A DNA stretch of 64,000 nucleotides from Sunxiuqinia indica. Its GTDB lineage: Bacteria > Bacteroidota > Bacteroidia > Bacteroidales > Prolixibacteraceae. Positions 36,652-46,753 of the stretch are shown here, piece after piece (the stretch's first letter is position 1; every line of letters starts with the position of its first letter). The stretch is from contig NZ_WVEM01000001.1 in assembly GCF_009847015.1 (NCBI RefSeq), positions 310,001 through 374,000 of the forward strand. Direction: 5' to 3'. Under the pieces are notes generated by a model. The model was not told the origin of the DNA and did not search any database. It worked only from the letters and a program-made list of their open reading frames with translations. Position numbers and translations under genes: made by a program.

Positions 36652-37821
36652 TTATTGAATCATTCGAACCATAATTACTCCGTCTATTGCTGCAATTTTA
36701 TCAGCTAATGCAGGATCTGCTTCTTTACGATCGACATCAATAATATTGTAGGCTATTTCAGCTTTATTACGATTTAGCATGTTTGCAATGTTGTAACCTT
36801 CGGATGCCAATAAGGTTGCGATTTGGCTTACCATATTTGGCACATTTTTATTGGCAACAACAATTCGCGCTCCACCGGTACGTTCCATCTCTGCTGGTGG
36901 AAAGTTTACCGAATTGATAATGTTTCCATTTTCTAAAAACTCTTGTATCTGATCAACAGCCATGACCGCACAATTCGTTTCTGATTCGGCAGTTGATGCT
37001 CCCAGGTGAGGAATTGAAATGACGTTTTTCATTTTCAATGTTTCTTCATCAGGGAAGTCGGTGATGTAACGAGCTACTTTGCCAGATTCAATGGCGTCTG
37101 CTAAATCTGCATGATTAACCAGACCTCCACGGGCAAAGTTCATCAATCGAGCTCCGTCTTTCATCATCTTAAATTTATCTTTGTTGATGAATCCTTTGGT
37201 GTCTTCAGTTAATGGAATTTGGAGTGTTATGTAGTCTGCATTTGCCAACAACGATTCCATCCCTTCTGCCTGCTTAACATTGCGGCTCAGTTTCCACGCG
37301 TGTTTTACAGAAATAAACGGGTCATACCCCAATACGTTCATTCCCAGAGCTTGAGCTGCATTGGCAACCAAAACACCAATTGCGCCTAGCCCAATAACTG
37401 CCAGCGTTTTACCGCGAATTTCCTGACCAGCAAAGTTTTTCTTTCCGGCTTCAACCAGCGCTGGAACTTCGTCGCCTTTACCAATGAGCGATTTTGCCCA
37501 TTCGATAGAACCGGCAATGTCTCGGGAAGTAAGCATTAGACCTGCTATTGTCAGTTCTTTCACAGCATGAGCATTTGCTCCCGGTGTGTTAAATACGACA
37601 ATCCCCTGGTTTGTACACTTGTCAATTGGAATATTATTAACCCCGGCTCCAGCTCGAGCGATAGCTTTCAAGCTCGACGGAAATTCCATATCGTGCATTT
37701 TCATACTTCTTACGATAATTCCATCGGGATTCGCAAACTCGCTGGCGATTTCATATTGATCTAAGGGGAAATTTTTCAACCCAACTGGATCAATCTTATT
37801 CAAGGTCTGAATCTTAAACAT
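36652..37821 (-). CDS. serA: D-3-phosphoglycerate dehydrogenase
   Basis: First step of serine synthesis from 3-phosphoglycerate. The NAD-binding motif is VIGLGAIGVLVANAAQALGMNVLGYDP. The catalytic arginine is in NFARGGLVNHADL and the catalytic histidine in ISIPHLGASTAESE. The C-terminal ~75 residues form an ACT domain (VPNMVSQIATLLASEGYNI … DGVIMVRMIQ), suggesting serine feedback control. Length (389) is of the short ACT type. serC is not adjacent. Monocistronic, with its own terminator. Confidence 0.93.
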   Translation of the reverse strand: MFKIQTLNKIDPVGLKNFPLDQYEIASEFANPDGIIVRSMKMHDMEFPSSLKAIARAGAGVNNIPIDKCTNQGIVVFNTPGANAHAVKELTIAGLMLTSRDIAGSIEWAKSLIGKGDEVPALVEAGKKNFAGQEIRGKTLAVIGLGAIGVLVANAAQALGMNVLGYDPFISVKHAWKLSRNVKQAEGMESLLANADYITLQIPLTEDTKGFINKDKFKMMKDGARLMNFARGGLVNHADLADAIESGKVARYITDFPDEETLKMKNVISIPHLGASTAESETNCAVMAVDQIQEFLENGNIINSVNFPPAEMERTGGARIVVANKNVPNMVSQIATLLASEGYNIANMLNRNKAEIAYNIIDVDRKEADPALADKIAAIDGVIMVRMIQ

Positions 37822-37998
37822 AGATATATATTTTCAATAATTGATTTTGCCTTTATGTAGTAGCTTTAAAAAGTGTGACAAAGATCAGAATTTTATTTAA
37901 GAATTGATATTTTTCAGTTCGCTTTTTTGAAGGATGTTAACTTTTAGATAGCTTATTGTATTAGATTATTTTTGTGTTCTGATTTGAAATTAAGTTTG

Positions 37999-38580
37999 CT
38001 ACTTTCCTTTTCGCCAGCGTTGGCTCGGTTGCACAAAACCGGGCGCTCCTTTGCTAATCATTTTAATATCTTCGATGGAATAAAAGGCATTCGGATTATA
38101 GGTAAGCATGATCTCAGTTACCTTTTTTATTTCGTTACGTTTAATGATGGTGTAAATTACGGCCACTTTTTCGTTGGCTCCCTGAGCTTCGTGATAGGTG
38201 ACTCCATAACCACTTGCTTTCAATTTCGCAATCAGGTTATCGGCACTTTTGCGTGTAATAATCTGTAATTGAACAATTCCAACGGCTAATTTTTCTTCAA
38301 TAATTAAACCAACTAAATTTCCTGTAGCAAAGCCGGCACCATAAGCTACGTAAGCTACCCAATTGTCAATATTCTGAATGATCTTACTCATGGTAACCAG
38401 CCAGATGATCACCTCGAAAAAACCGAGCAAAGGAGCGATATACTTTTGTCCTTTAGAGACCATGACAATGCGAAGCGTTCCAACTGTTACATCGCTTATG
38501 CGAGCCAGAAAGATCAGAAGAGGTAATACAACGTATGAAAAAAGGTTGCCTTCGAAAAAATTTATGCTTAGGATTTCCAT
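37999..38580 (-). CDS. UPF0316/DUF2179 membrane protein
   Basis: Small membrane protein with three N-terminal helices (about 12-32, 48-68, 73-95). The conserved block FLARISDVTVGTLRIVMVSKGQKYIAPLLGFFEVIIWL is the UPF0316 (DUF5698) signature. The C-terminal DUF2179 domain is soluble (about 105-180, VQLQIITRKSADNLIAKLKASGYGVTYHEAQG), found also in YitT-type proteins such as the one at 45292-46215. Function unknown; a regulatory ligand-binding role of DUF2179 is often assumed. Confidence 0.88.
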   Translation of the reverse strand: MEILSINFFEGNLFSYVVLPLLIFLARISDVTVGTLRIVMVSKGQKYIAPLLGFFEVIIWLVTMSKIIQNIDNWVAYVAYGAGFATGNLVGLIIEEKLAVGIVQLQIITRKSADNLIAKLKASGYGVTYHEAQGANEKVAVIYTIIKRNEIKKVTEIMLTYNPNAFYSIEDIKMISKGAPGFVQPSQRWRKGK

Positions 38581-38644
38581 ACCTGGTTTTTTCTAAAAAT
38601 AGAAAAATATCGATTCAATACAAAAGCCAAAAAGAAAGCGAAAG

Positions 38645-40219
38645 TTAGAATTCGCTGGTGAAATGGAACTTAACGTCTTTAAATTCATCTTGTGCCATTT
38701 GCAAAATAAAACCTGAATCAGCCATGAAAACATCTCTTCCGCGTTTGTCAACAGCCATTTTCTGGTGTTTTCGTTTTTTGAACTCACTCAACACTTTCGG
38801 ATCATCGCATTCAATCCAGCAAGCTTTGTGCATATTTAAATGTTCGAACCGGCACTTGGCTCCATATTCGTGCAACAAACGATATTCAATTACTTCGAAC
38901 TGAAGCTGCCCCACTGTTCCAATTATTTTACGGCCATTGAATTGGCTGGTAAATAATTGGGCAACACCTTCGTCCATAAGCTGGTCAATGCCTTTGGCAA
39001 GCTGTTTCGATTTCATGGGGTCGGCATTTTCAATAAAGCGGAACAATTCGGGAGAGAAGCTCGGTAGTCCTTTGAAGTGGATTTCTTCACCTTCGGTTAT
39101 TGAATCGCCAATGACCAGGTTGCCAGAGTCGGGAACTCCGATAATATCACCCGGATAGGCTTCCTCAATAATTTCTTTTTGCGAAGCCATAAATGCTGTT
39201 GGGCTCGAAATTCGAAGTGATTTGCCAGTTCGAACGTGCTTGTAAGGTTTGTTTCGCTCAAATTTGCCTGAGCATATTTTTACAAAGGCAATTCGGCTGC
39301 GGTGATTGGGGTCGATATTAGCGTGGATCTTAAAAATAAAGCCGGTAAAACCATCTTCCTCCGGCTTAATTTCGCGCTCTTCCGTTATGCTGGGACGTGG
39401 TGACGGTGCAATTTCAACAAAGGCATCAAGCAACTCTTGAACTCCGAAGTTATATAATGCACTACCAAAAAACACGGGTGCTAAATTTCCCTTCAAATAT
39501 TCCTGATGATCAAATTCAGGATAGACTCCTTCTACCAATTCCAATTCTTCCCTCAACACGTCGGCATCGTCGCCGATATATTCTTCCAATTCGGGACTGC
39601 TGACGTCTTTAAAGTCAATACCTTCTTCAATCTGCTGTACATTGGCATCAAACAACCTCAAGCTACGATTGTAGATATTGTAAACCCCTTTAAAATCGGG
39701 CCCACTATTAATAGGCCAACTGAGTGGGCGTGTACTAATCTGGAGTTGGTTTTCAATTTCATCCAGCAGGTCAAACGTGTCTTGCGAAGGCCGGTCGAGC
39801 TTGTTAACAAAAACAATAACCGGTGTTTTTCGCATCCGGCATACATTCATCAATTTTTCGGTTTGTGGCTCAACACCTTTGGCTGCGTCAATCACAATAA
39901 TAACGCTGTCAACAGCAGTTAGCGTGCGGAACGTATCTTCCTGAAAGTCCTGGTGGCCGGGCGTATCCAGAATGTTCACTTTGTAGTTGCGATATTCAAA
40001 CCCCATGACGGAAGTTGCTACCGAGATACCTCTTTGGCGTTCAATCTCCATGAAGTCGGAAGTTGCACCTTTTTTGATTTTATTGCTTTTTACAGCACCC
40101 GCGACCCTGATTGCTCCTCCAAAAAGCAAAAGCTTCTCCGTTAACGTCGTTTTCCCGGCATCGGGGTGACTAACAATTCCAAAAGTTCTTCTTCGTTTGA
40201 TCTCTTCTTTAAAGCCCAT
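38645..40219 (-). CDS. prfC: Peptide chain release factor 3
   Basis: Translational GTPase that recycles RF1/RF2 after termination. G1 motif is in [18 protein letters not shown], the switch region in [13 protein letters not shown]3 in [11 protein letters not shown]4 in [12 protein letters not shown]. The RF3-specific C-terminal domains contain [23 protein letters not shown] and CWIECDD. Length (524) matches RF3 and differs from EF-G (~700). Stand-alone gene; a promoter-like box precedes it at 40237-40244. Confidence 0.96.
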   Translation of the reverse strand: MGFKEEIKRRRTFGIVSHPDAGKTTLTEKLLLFGGAIRVAGAVKSNKIKKGATSDFMEIERQRGISVATSVMGFEYRNYKVNILDTPGHQDFQEDTFRTLTAVDSVIIVIDAAKGVEPQTEKLMNVCRMRKTPVIVFVNKLDRPSQDTFDLLDEIENQLQISTRPLSWPINSGPDFKGVYNIYNRSLRLFDANVQQIEEGIDFKDVSSPELEEYIGDDADVLREELELVEGVYPEFDHQEYLKGNLAPVFFGSALYNFGVQELLDAFVEIAPSPRPSITEEREIKPEEDGFTGFIFKIHANIDPNHRSRIAFVKICSGKFERNKPYKHVRTGKSLRISSPTAFMASQKEIIEEAYPGDIIGVPDSGNLVIGDSITEGEEIHFKGLPSFSPELFRFIENADPMKSKQLAKGIDQLMDEGVAQLFTSQFNGRKIIGTVGQLQFEVIEYRLLHEYGAKCRFEHLNMHKACWIECDDPKVLSEFKKRKHQKMAVDKRGRDVFMADSGFILQMAQDEFKDVKFHFTSEF

Positions 40220-40236
40220 AAAATATATTTGAGCTG

Positions 40237-40244
40237 CAAAAATA
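40237..40244 (-). promoter_or_regulatory. -7 box for prfC (minus strand TATTTTTG)
   Basis: TAnnTTTG on the minus strand, 18 bases upstream of the prfC start. Confidence 0.4.
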
Positions 40245-40272
40245 GAATTTTTAAAGAATAAATGGTGACTAA

Positions 40273-41370
40273 CTATTGGATTGATTTTGATATAAAACGC
40301 CAGAGCTTTTTGTGAAATTTTTGTCCATCGCTTCCGATACGATCAAAGTAGGATTTTGGCTGATCTGACGGAGAGAAAATTAAGGAGTCGGCAGGGTAGT
40401 ATAATTCCGGGATCTCAGGATGGAACTGAACCCCAAAAACATTTGGATATTTTTTGTGGTGAATTCCTTCAATTACCTTTTTATCCATTGACCAAGCTGT
40501 AACTTCCCAACATTCATTGAGGTCTTTAATTGCTTGGTGATGGGCACTTAAAACAGGTGGAGAAACGTCATTTCTCCACTTGACTTCTTCGGCAAAAAAG
40601 CCACCTTCGGGAAGCCTTAATTGATGAAAGTTTACATTCATCAACTTATCGTTGGTAAATATTTCCTGCCAATAATTCCGATGTATTTTGTCTCTGTCAA
40701 ATTCAACAATTTCTGACGGATCATCTGTGTCATAAATTTCGGCCGGGATATCTTGTACCATTTTTCCACCTGTAGCAACATTCATGGTCTGCATACCTAA
40801 ACAGAAACCACAAATAAAATATTTAGGATTCTTCTCAAGTAAAGGTGTATAATCCGGGCTTTGCGAGCCTCCAAGTAAATGGAAAGCGAGAGAAAGCTCG
40901 AATAAATGCCGATAGGGGTCGGTGACTACCGCATACCGATTTTCCTCGCCATAGGTAATTGGTTGTATATCGGGGCCACCAAAAAAGAAAATCCCGAGAG
41001 TTTGTTCAAACAACACTTCAAAATTATGTGTAAAATCATTCTCAGTGTAGATGTTTTCAGGGGTCAGCAGTCCAGTCAGATGTTGTAAGTGAAATTTGCT
41101 GAGCTCGTTGTCCCGAATATAATTGATTGATTGGTTGTAATTGTAGTTTTCAAAACTGTAATAAATACCAACAATCTCAGATTCTCCAACAAAAAGAAAG
41201 TGGTTGTCAATCAAGTATTTCATCCGCTCGATATTTTGTACCGTTGGATGAGCCATCAAAATATAGGTTTTTCCTGCTTCACCGCCGTCCTTAAAATAGT
41301 CTTGAGCAACAGTCGGGAAACTGGTAAAAAGGCATGCAACGACAAGAAAAAAGAGTGTAATTTTTCTCAT
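40273..41370 (-). CDS. Exported class-I glutamine amidotransferase-fold (C26-like) protein
   Basis: Signal peptide (1-22, …[10 protein letters not shown]), then a gamma-glutamyl hydrolase/PuuD-type fold. The nucleophile elbow is [17 protein letters not shown], with the second Cys as likely catalytic residue, and the triad His/Glu is in [20 protein letters not shown] is also as in PuuD-type hydrolases. The N-terminal ~130 residues form an additional domain ([22 protein letters not shown]) unlike PuuD. Periplasmic location suggests hydrolysis of gamma-glutamyl peptides or of peptidoglycan-derived compounds, but this is inference. Total 365 residues, longer than the usual ~250. Confidence 0.75.
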   Translation of the reverse strand: MRKITLFFLVVACLFTSFPTVAQDYFKDGGEAGKTYILMAHPTVQNIERMKYLIDNHFLFVGESEIVGIYYSFENYNYNQSINYIRDNELSKFHLQHLTGLLTPENIYTENDFTHNFEVLFEQTLGIFFFGGPDIQPITYGEENRYAVVTDPYRHLFELSLAFHLLGGSQSPDYTPLLEKNPKYFICGFCLGMQTMNVATGGKMVQDIPAEIYDTDDPSEIVEFDRDKIHRNYWQEIFTNDKLMNVNFHQLRLPEGGFFAEEVKWRNDVSPPVLSAHHQAIKDLNECWEVTAWSMDKKVIEGIHHKKYPNVFGVQFHPEIPELYYPADSLIFSPSDQPKSYFDRIGSDGQKFHKKLWRFISKSIQ

Positions 41371-41501
41371 TCTTATAGGTTGGGTTTGTGTTGTTACAAA
41401 GGTTGAAATTAATATTTTTCCACCAGATGATGAAAAAATGTTATTAACTTACCTTTTTATTGTTATTTTTAATTCCATAAACCAGGAAAAAACGAATCCT
41501 C

Positions 41502-42896
41502 ATGTCTTTAAAATTGTTTATGCTGAATACCTTTGGAGGTATAAAAGCCACGTCAAAAGTCGAGTCTGAGAAAGAATCTCTTTTGAAAGATTACCGCGTA
41601 TTTAAAGAAGTTCAGCAGTCGGACGAGTTGAAAGAATTCTTAGAACTACAGGAAAAAGTCACTGCCGAGTCGTTTAAAAAGCTAAAAGCCGAATTAAAAT
41701 CATTGAAGTTTAAAGGGAGTCCCGAAGAGCGTCAGTTAAAGCAGTTTGAAAAGCTAAGAGGAAATAAACGCCTAAAAAGGTATTATGAAACATTGGAGTC
41801 CTCCGATTTGAAACGGTTTCAGAAATTGAAAAACGGAGATAGTCTTGATCGTTATTTTGAGCTCGAAAAACAAATTTCGCGGGGCGCTGATAAGGAACAG
41901 AAAGCTGAATTCAATGAGCTGAAATCTTCTAATGATGTTAGCTTTTTTATGAAATATCCTAAAACATCTGCCTATAAAAATTTCCTTCGAATGGATCAAT
42001 CGAAGGAAAAGGCAACTTATGAAGGATTGAAGGAAATTATTGAAAGTGAAGACTACCAGAAGCACAGAGCGTATTTGGAGGATCCGAAAAAATGGGAAAA
42101 TACTGATGAGTATCGCGATGAACAGCGGTATGAAGCGCTGAAAAACAAACAGGAGATTGTCCTTTATTTGAAGTACGAGGACTCGAACGCTTTTGAATTT
42201 TTTGAAAACTGGAACCTTGCTTTTGAGGATCGATTTGAGAATGGAATATTGGATGAGACCAAATGGAAAACCATAAACTACTGGGCTGAAAAAACTGTAG
42301 GGCAGAATTTTTCACAGGCTGGCGATTTACAGGCTTTTGATAGTGGGAAAAATATTCATCTAAACGATCGGTGTTTAAAAATTCAGGTAAAAAAGGATAA
42401 AGTAAATTCGTTGGTCTGGAATCCAGCTTTCGGATTTGTTGAAAATGAATTTGATTACTCCTCTGATAATTTAACTACCGGAGGCTTGTTCGAGTCGAAA
42501 TACGGAATATTTGAAGCAAAGATTAGATACAATCCGGGTAAAAGCTTTCAAGATGTCTGCTATCTTGCCGGTGAAGAAAATTCATTGCGATTAAACTTAC
42601 TTGAAACAGGAGTAAAAAGTCAGTTTGGTGTGAGCAAGAATTCAAATGGAAGATTAGAAGATGCCTCTTTTTCTTTGTCAGGATTATCTGCTGGCAAGTT
42701 CTACATTTTTACATTGGTGTGGGAAAATAATAAGTTGACCTGGAAAATCAATGATAAGGAAATTTATACCAGCTCAATAAATGTGCCTGATTATCCGATG
42801 TTTATAAATTTGGCTGCCCTTGTTGTTCGGGAGAATGCAGATCTTCCGCATAATTTTGAGATTGATTGGGTGAAGTTTTATCAAAGAGCAAATTAA
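41502..42896 (+). CDS. Helical-repeat protein with C-terminal GH16-like lectin fold
   Basis: No signal peptide. Residues ~20-235 are highly charged helices built from a recurring pattern [FY]-x2-L-x2-[SN]-x2-[LVI]-x2-[FY]-x2-L (for example VFKEVQQSDELKEFLELQ, QFEKLRGNKRLKRYYETL, RFQKLKNGDSLDRYFELE, RYEALKNKQEIVLYLKYE). Residues ~238-464 read like a GH16/concanavalin-type beta sandwich: AFEDRFENGILDETKWKTI, YGIFEAKIRYNPG, YIFTLVWENNKLTWKIND, IDWVKFYQ. Where GH16 enzymes carry ExDxxE, this protein has SLRLNLLE, so nucleophile and assistant acid are missing. It may be a carbohydrate- or protein-binding module rather than an enzyme. Divergent from the C26-like gene and convergent with the patatin gene. 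Confidence 0.7.
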   Translation: MSLKLFMLNTFGGIKATSKVESEKESLLKDYRVFKEVQQSDELKEFLELQEKVTAESFKKLKAELKSLKFKGSPEERQLKQFEKLRGNKRLKRYYETLESSDLKRFQKLKNGDSLDRYFELEKQISRGADKEQKAEFNELKSSNDVSFFMKYPKTSAYKNFLRMDQSKEKATYEGLKEIIESEDYQKHRAYLEDPKKWENTDEYRDEQRYEALKNKQEIVLYLKYEDSNAFEFFENWNLAFEDRFENGILDETKWKTINYWAEKTVGQNFSQAGDLQAFDSGKNIHLNDRCLKIQVKKDKVNSLVWNPAFGFVENEFDYSSDNLTTGGLFESKYGIFEAKIRYNPGKSFQDVCYLAGEENSLRLNLLETGVKSQFGVSKNSNGRLEDASFSLSGLSAGKFYIFTLVWENNKLTWKINDKEIYTSSINVPDYPMFINLAALVVRENADLPHNFEIDWVKFYQRAN

Positions 42897-42911
42897 GATC
42901 AAGGTATTTTA

Positions 42912-45200
42912 TTAATATCCCTTTTTGTTAAACAATACATATCCAAAGCTAAAAACGACATAAAACTTAGTGTCTTCTTTATCGAAATAATTGAGCGTTA
43001 AACTTACCGGACCAAGCCCGGTGTGGTAAACAACTCCACCAAGCCCCATTAATTTCAAAGTCGAAAATTGATCGGGATCGTAAAAACCTTTGTAATTGTC
43101 GCCTTCGTTAATTCTACGGTAGGGTAAAAAAGCATAACCTTCAAGCCTTAAATGCATTTGATTGGTCAGATGAAAAACCGATTTTAAGCCGGCTGCAATA
43201 TATTTGTTGGCGCGATATTTCTTTAAAAACACGGTTTGACTAAACGGGGTAGGTGCAAAAGTATTTGCTGCTAGCAGTGTCGCTGTGTAATTGCTAAATA
43301 CGCTTTTGTTACTATAAACTCCTTCGCCATATAGTCCTAGCCTGAAATGCCGCGAAAGCGAAAAGTAATTATCATATTTCCCCTTTAAAGTAAGAAATTC
43401 GTGGTTGGCAATAAATCCTTGGTTGAATGGAGAATTTGTGCCTGTTTTATACTTTTCAGTTCCTGTGGTATAGGTAATTCCTATTTCCGAAGAAATGCCC
43501 TCTGTGGCAAATTGTTTGTAGTTTTGTGAATTTTTTTCGAGTCTAATATTTGCCGAAAAAGCATCAAAGTTAGTTTGTTCAGCAATGTCATCTTTTTTTA
43601 TTGATTCGTTGATGTAATAGGTGTCTGAAGCTACCGAATAACTTGTTCCGAGAGTGAATTTTCCGTGTGTATTTACAGGCAGTCCAATTTCAAACCGAAC
43701 GTTATTTTCGTCTTGAATAACGAAGGGTGAACTAACATCTTCGAAAAAGAATTCGCTGCTGCTGGAGAAATAATCCCATCGGTTTAGGGAGAAATACCCA
43801 GACAAGTAGAATGGAGTTTTCGTTGGAAAATCAATTCGTCCGCCGGTTTTTATTGAACTGTAAAAACGACCAAAATAGATGTTGCTACTCAGGGTATAAG
43901 CTCGGTCATCAAAAAACAGGTAATCGAGAGTTAAGAATCCCTGATTGATTGGTTTTGTTGATACGTTTCCTCCAAATTTTATCTCGAGAGCCTTGGCTTT
44001 TTTTACTTTTAAGTGGACGTCAAAATAGCCGGTTTCTTTGTTGTATATGGAAACCGGACGGATTGATCTTAACTGTGGATCAGCTACCAACTTGAAATAT
44101 TCTTTGCGTAGCTCATCTAATCCGATCACGTCGTTTTTGTGTTTTATACTTTGAATAATGTACTTGCGTTGCATGGGATCAGAAACTCCTTCAACTTGTA
44201 CGTTTTGAAATTTGAGCCTTGGTTTACGAATATTAAAAGCTGTCCTCTTACTGTCTAATTTCTGTTGCGAAACTCTTCTTTTTACCAACATTTTAATGCT
44301 GTCCATTCGTGTTGTTGCCGTTTGGTAACCAGCTTTTTCAATGCTCAGTATTTTTCCAAAGTCCAACAAGTTTATGTTTGAAAATTTTGTTTCAAGCAAG
44401 ATGCCTCTGCTTGGCGGTATGTAATAGTCCGTTTTTTGCATGATCAAATTTTCCAACTGAGCCATCACGTCATCTTCATTAGGGCGGCGTGCATTATTGG
44501 CTACTTTGTGACCAATGATGATGTCAGGATTAAACGTTTCGATGGTGTTTTTCACCGGAAAATTATTGACAATTCCACCGTCAAAAGCTAATGCTCCATC
44601 AATTAAAATGGGTTTAAAATATAAAGGGAAAGTCATTGAAGCACGAACAGCTTCTCCTAAGTCTCCACTTCGCAGCTCAATTTCTTTATTTTCGTATACA
44701 TCGGTTGCAATGCAGAGGAAAGGAACCATTAGGTTATCAAAATTATAATCGCAAACAGCATTGGTCGATGAAAATAATTCCATAAATGCAAAGTCCATCT
44801 GTTCCTCGGGAATGATGTTGGTGGGAAGCAGGAGTTTTAATTTATCGTCGGTTCTTTGCAAATCCAGATTTAACCATGATGGACTCTCCTCCAGTTTGCG
44901 AAAGAAGTATCGGTATTCTTCCTGTATTTTTCCTGTCGACCAAAATTTGAATTTGTCAGAGAGAAAAAGCTTTTCCATTTCTTCGGGGGAGTATCCAGCA
45001 GCATATAAACCTGCGACAATTGCACCCATAGAGGTTCCTGCAATATAATCGATAGGAATATTATCTTCTTCCAGAGCCTTAATAACACCAATATGTGCTA
45101 ACCCTTTTGCGCCACCACCACTTAGAACTAGTCCAACTGATTGTGCATTCGTTAGATGAACGAATAAAAATAGACAGAGAATGGTGAAGATCTGTTTCAT
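42912..45200 (-). CDS. Patatin-like phospholipase with outer-membrane barrel (type Vd-like)
   Basis: Signal peptide (1-19), then a patatin domain (about 20-220). The oxyanion loop is LSGGGAKGLAHIG, the nucleophile serine is in GTSMGAI, and the dyad aspartate is in AFDGGIVNNFPV. Residues ~310-400 form a POTRA-like linker (LKFQNVQVEGVSDPMQRKYI). Residues ~400-762 are a beta-barrel of the surface-antigen/BamA-like type (GFLTLDYLFFDDRAYTLSSN, SGYFSLNRWDYFSSSSEFF), ending FYVVFSFGYVLFNKKGY. The architecture resembles PlpD-type secreted lipases of Proteobacteria. Probably exposes or delivers lipase activity at the outer membrane; the substrate is unknown. Confidence 0.9.
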   Translation of the reverse strand: MKQIFTILCLFLFVHLTNAQSVGLVLSGGGAKGLAHIGVIKALEEDNIPIDYIAGTSMGAIVAGLYAAGYSPEEMEKLFLSDKFKFWSTGKIQEEYRYFFRKLEESPSWLNLDLQRTDDKLKLLLPTNIIPEEQMDFAFMELFSSTNAVCDYNFDNLMVPFLCIATDVYENKEIELRSGDLGEAVRASMTFPLYFKPILIDGALAFDGGIVNNFPVKNTIETFNPDIIIGHKVANNARRPNEDDVMAQLENLIMQKTDYYIPPSRGILLETKFSNINLLDFGKILSIEKAGYQTATTRMDSIKMLVKRRVSQQKLDSKRTAFNIRKPRLKFQNVQVEGVSDPMQRKYIIQSIKHKNDVIGLDELRKEYFKLVADPQLRSIRPVSIYNKETGYFDVHLKVKKAKALEIKFGGNVSTKPINQGFLTLDYLFFDDRAYTLSSNIYFGRFYSSIKTGGRIDFPTKTPFYLSGYFSLNRWDYFSSSSEFFFEDVSSPFVIQDENNVRFEIGLPVNTHGKFTLGTSYSVASDTYYINESIKKDDIAEQTNFDAFSANIRLEKNSQNYKQFATEGISSEIGITYTTGTEKYKTGTNSPFNQGFIANHEFLTLKGKYDNYFSLSRHFRLGLYGEGVYSNKSVFSNYTATLLAANTFAPTPFSQTVFLKKYRANKYIAAGLKSVFHLTNQMHLRLEGYAFLPYRRINEGDNYKGFYDPDQFSTLKLMGLGGVVYHTGLGPVSLTLNYFDKEDTKFYVVFSFGYVLFNKKGY

Positions 45201-45291
45201 GGCATTACAGGACTGAGACTAGAAGTTTTAAGGAACTTCGAATTTAAAAAAAACAAATGCTAACTAAAAGACTTGTTTCTTTAAATCATTA

Positions 45292-46215
45292 TTATGAATC
45301 GGTCTTCATTTTTATCGACTGAAATCCTTCACCCAAAATTTCGCGGGTGTCCATTACCGTTATAAATGCATTGGGGTCTATTTGGCTGATGTATTGCTCC
45401 AGGATGGCTACTTCGCGGCGGCTTACTACGGTATAAATGATGTTTTTATCTTCGCCGCTGTACATTCCTGTTCCCTTTAAATAGGTGCCTCCGCGCTCTA
45501 TGTCAACCAATATTTTATTTTTAATTTCTTCATGTTTGTCTGAGATGATCAGGAGGGCTTTATTGTAATTTGAGCCTTCAAGTATGAAGTCAATTGCCCG
45601 GCCGGTGATGTAAATGGCGAGCCACGAATAAAGTGGGATTTGCCATTCGCGGAAGGCAACAAGTCCAAATAGCACAATTACCGAATCGACATAAATCATC
45701 AATTGGCCAAGTTGTAAGCTGGTATACTTAGCAATAATCATAGCTATAATATCTGATCCTCCTGATGTCGCTCTTGACTTAAAAATCAGTCCTAGTCCAA
45801 CGCCAAGCAGCACGCCTCCAAATACGCAGGAGAGCAATACATCTTCTACAAGAGGAGCGTCGCCAACTTCTCTGAAATATGTTATCATGTCCATAAAAAC
45901 AGAGGTTAGGACAAATCCAATGATTGTCTTGACTCCAAAGCGGGGACCTAAAATCTTAATTCCTGCAATGGTCAGTGGGATGTTAACCAGCAAGCCGAAC
46001 AACCCAATTGGGAACCCTTTTGGCCAAAACGGAAATAGTCCTTCCGTTAGGTAATGTACAACAATGGCAATACCGTACACTCCGCCCGGTACTATTTTAT
46101 GCGGAGTCATAAAATAGACAAATCCCACTGCAATTAAGAGTGCTCCAATTGTAATAAAAGTGTATTCTTTAAACCATTTCAGGCTAAATATTTTTTCTTT
46201 CTGTAGAAATGCCAT
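45292..46215 (-). CDS. YitT-family membrane protein (DUF161/DUF2179)
   Basis: Five to six membrane helices (FITIGALLIAVGFVYFMTPHKIVPGG; VYGIAIVVHYL; GLLVNIPLTIAGI; IIGFVLTSVFMDMI; VLLSCVFGGVLLGVGLGLIF) with the YitT signatures GGVYGIA and SRATSGGSDIIAMI. A soluble C-terminal DUF2179 domain follows (about 220-300, LIISDKHEEIKNKILVDIERGGTYLKGTGMYSGEDKNIIYTVV). Length (307) is normal. The transported or sensed compound is unknown. Confidence 0.9.
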   Translation of the reverse strand: MAFLQKEKIFSLKWFKEYTFITIGALLIAVGFVYFMTPHKIVPGGVYGIAIVVHYLTEGLFPFWPKGFPIGLFGLLVNIPLTIAGIKILGPRFGVKTIIGFVLTSVFMDMITYFREVGDAPLVEDVLLSCVFGGVLLGVGLGLIFKSRATSGGSDIIAMIIAKYTSLQLGQLMIYVDSVIVLFGLVAFREWQIPLYSWLAIYITGRAIDFILEGSNYNKALLIISDKHEEIKNKILVDIERGGTYLKGTGMYSGEDKNIIYTVVSRREVAILEQYISQIDPNAFITVMDTREILGEGFQSIKMKTDS

Positions 46216-46335
46216 AATGAACTATTTTAGGTGCAAAATAACGAGTTGGAGAGCTGATAAGCTGTGATATTTATCAACAAATATAAAATAGGCAGAATTA
46301 ATTTCTTCTTTGTTGGAGCTACAAAAAAGAGCAAA

Positions 46336-46365
46336 AAAAAGGCCTTCGATTCGAAGGCCTTTTTC
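46336..46365 (-). terminator. Terminator after rplS
   Basis: GGCCTTCG-3 nt-CGAAGGCC stem flanked by A and T runs, 20 bases after the rplS stop on the minus strand. Confidence 0.92.
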
Positions 46366-46383
46366 TTATAATGAGTTCTGATT

Positions 46384-46731
46384 TTAGAATCTTCTTTCTT
46401 TGATTCGGGCTTTTTTACCAGTACGTTCACGTTGGTAAAAGATACGTGCGCGACGTACACTACCAGTTTTGTTAACGTCAATACCTTCAATAAATGGAGA
46501 GGTCATTGGGAAAATACGCTCAACGCCAATGTTTCCTGACATTTTACGCACTGTGAATGTTTTGTTTGTCCCGGCACCTTTTACCTGAATAACTACACCA
46601 CGGAAATCCTGGATACGCTCTTTGCTTCCCTCTCTAATTTTGTAGTGTACCGTAATGGTGTCACCGGCGCTAAATTTTTGAAGGTTGTTTACAACCTCAA
46701 ATGCTTGTTCGGCTACTTTTATTAAATCCAT
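46384..46731 (-). CDS. rplS: 50S ribosomal protein L19
   Basis: Ribosomal protein at the 30S-50S interface. The family sequence is clear: FSAGDTITVHYKIREGSKERIQ, FRGVVIQVKGAGTNKTFTVRK, SGNIGVERIFPMTSPFIEGID and the basic C-terminus VRRARIFYQRERTGKKARIKERR. Length (115) is normal. Unlike in Proteobacteria it is not next to rpsP, rimM or trmD. It has its own promoter, a short leader with a small hairpin and its own terminator. Confidence 0.98.
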   Translation of the reverse strand: MDLIKVAEQAFEVVNNLQKFSAGDTITVHYKIREGSKERIQDFRGVVIQVKGAGTNKTFTVRKMSGNIGVERIFPMTSPFIEGIDVNKTGSVRRARIFYQRERTGKKARIKERRF

Positions 46732-46753
46732 CGTTTTTTAGTTTTACGCAATA

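Noticed and set aside
46227-46490. 87-codon minus-strand ORF downstream of and overlapping rplS
   Set aside because: Runs through the rplS terminator and overlaps its 3' end out of frame.
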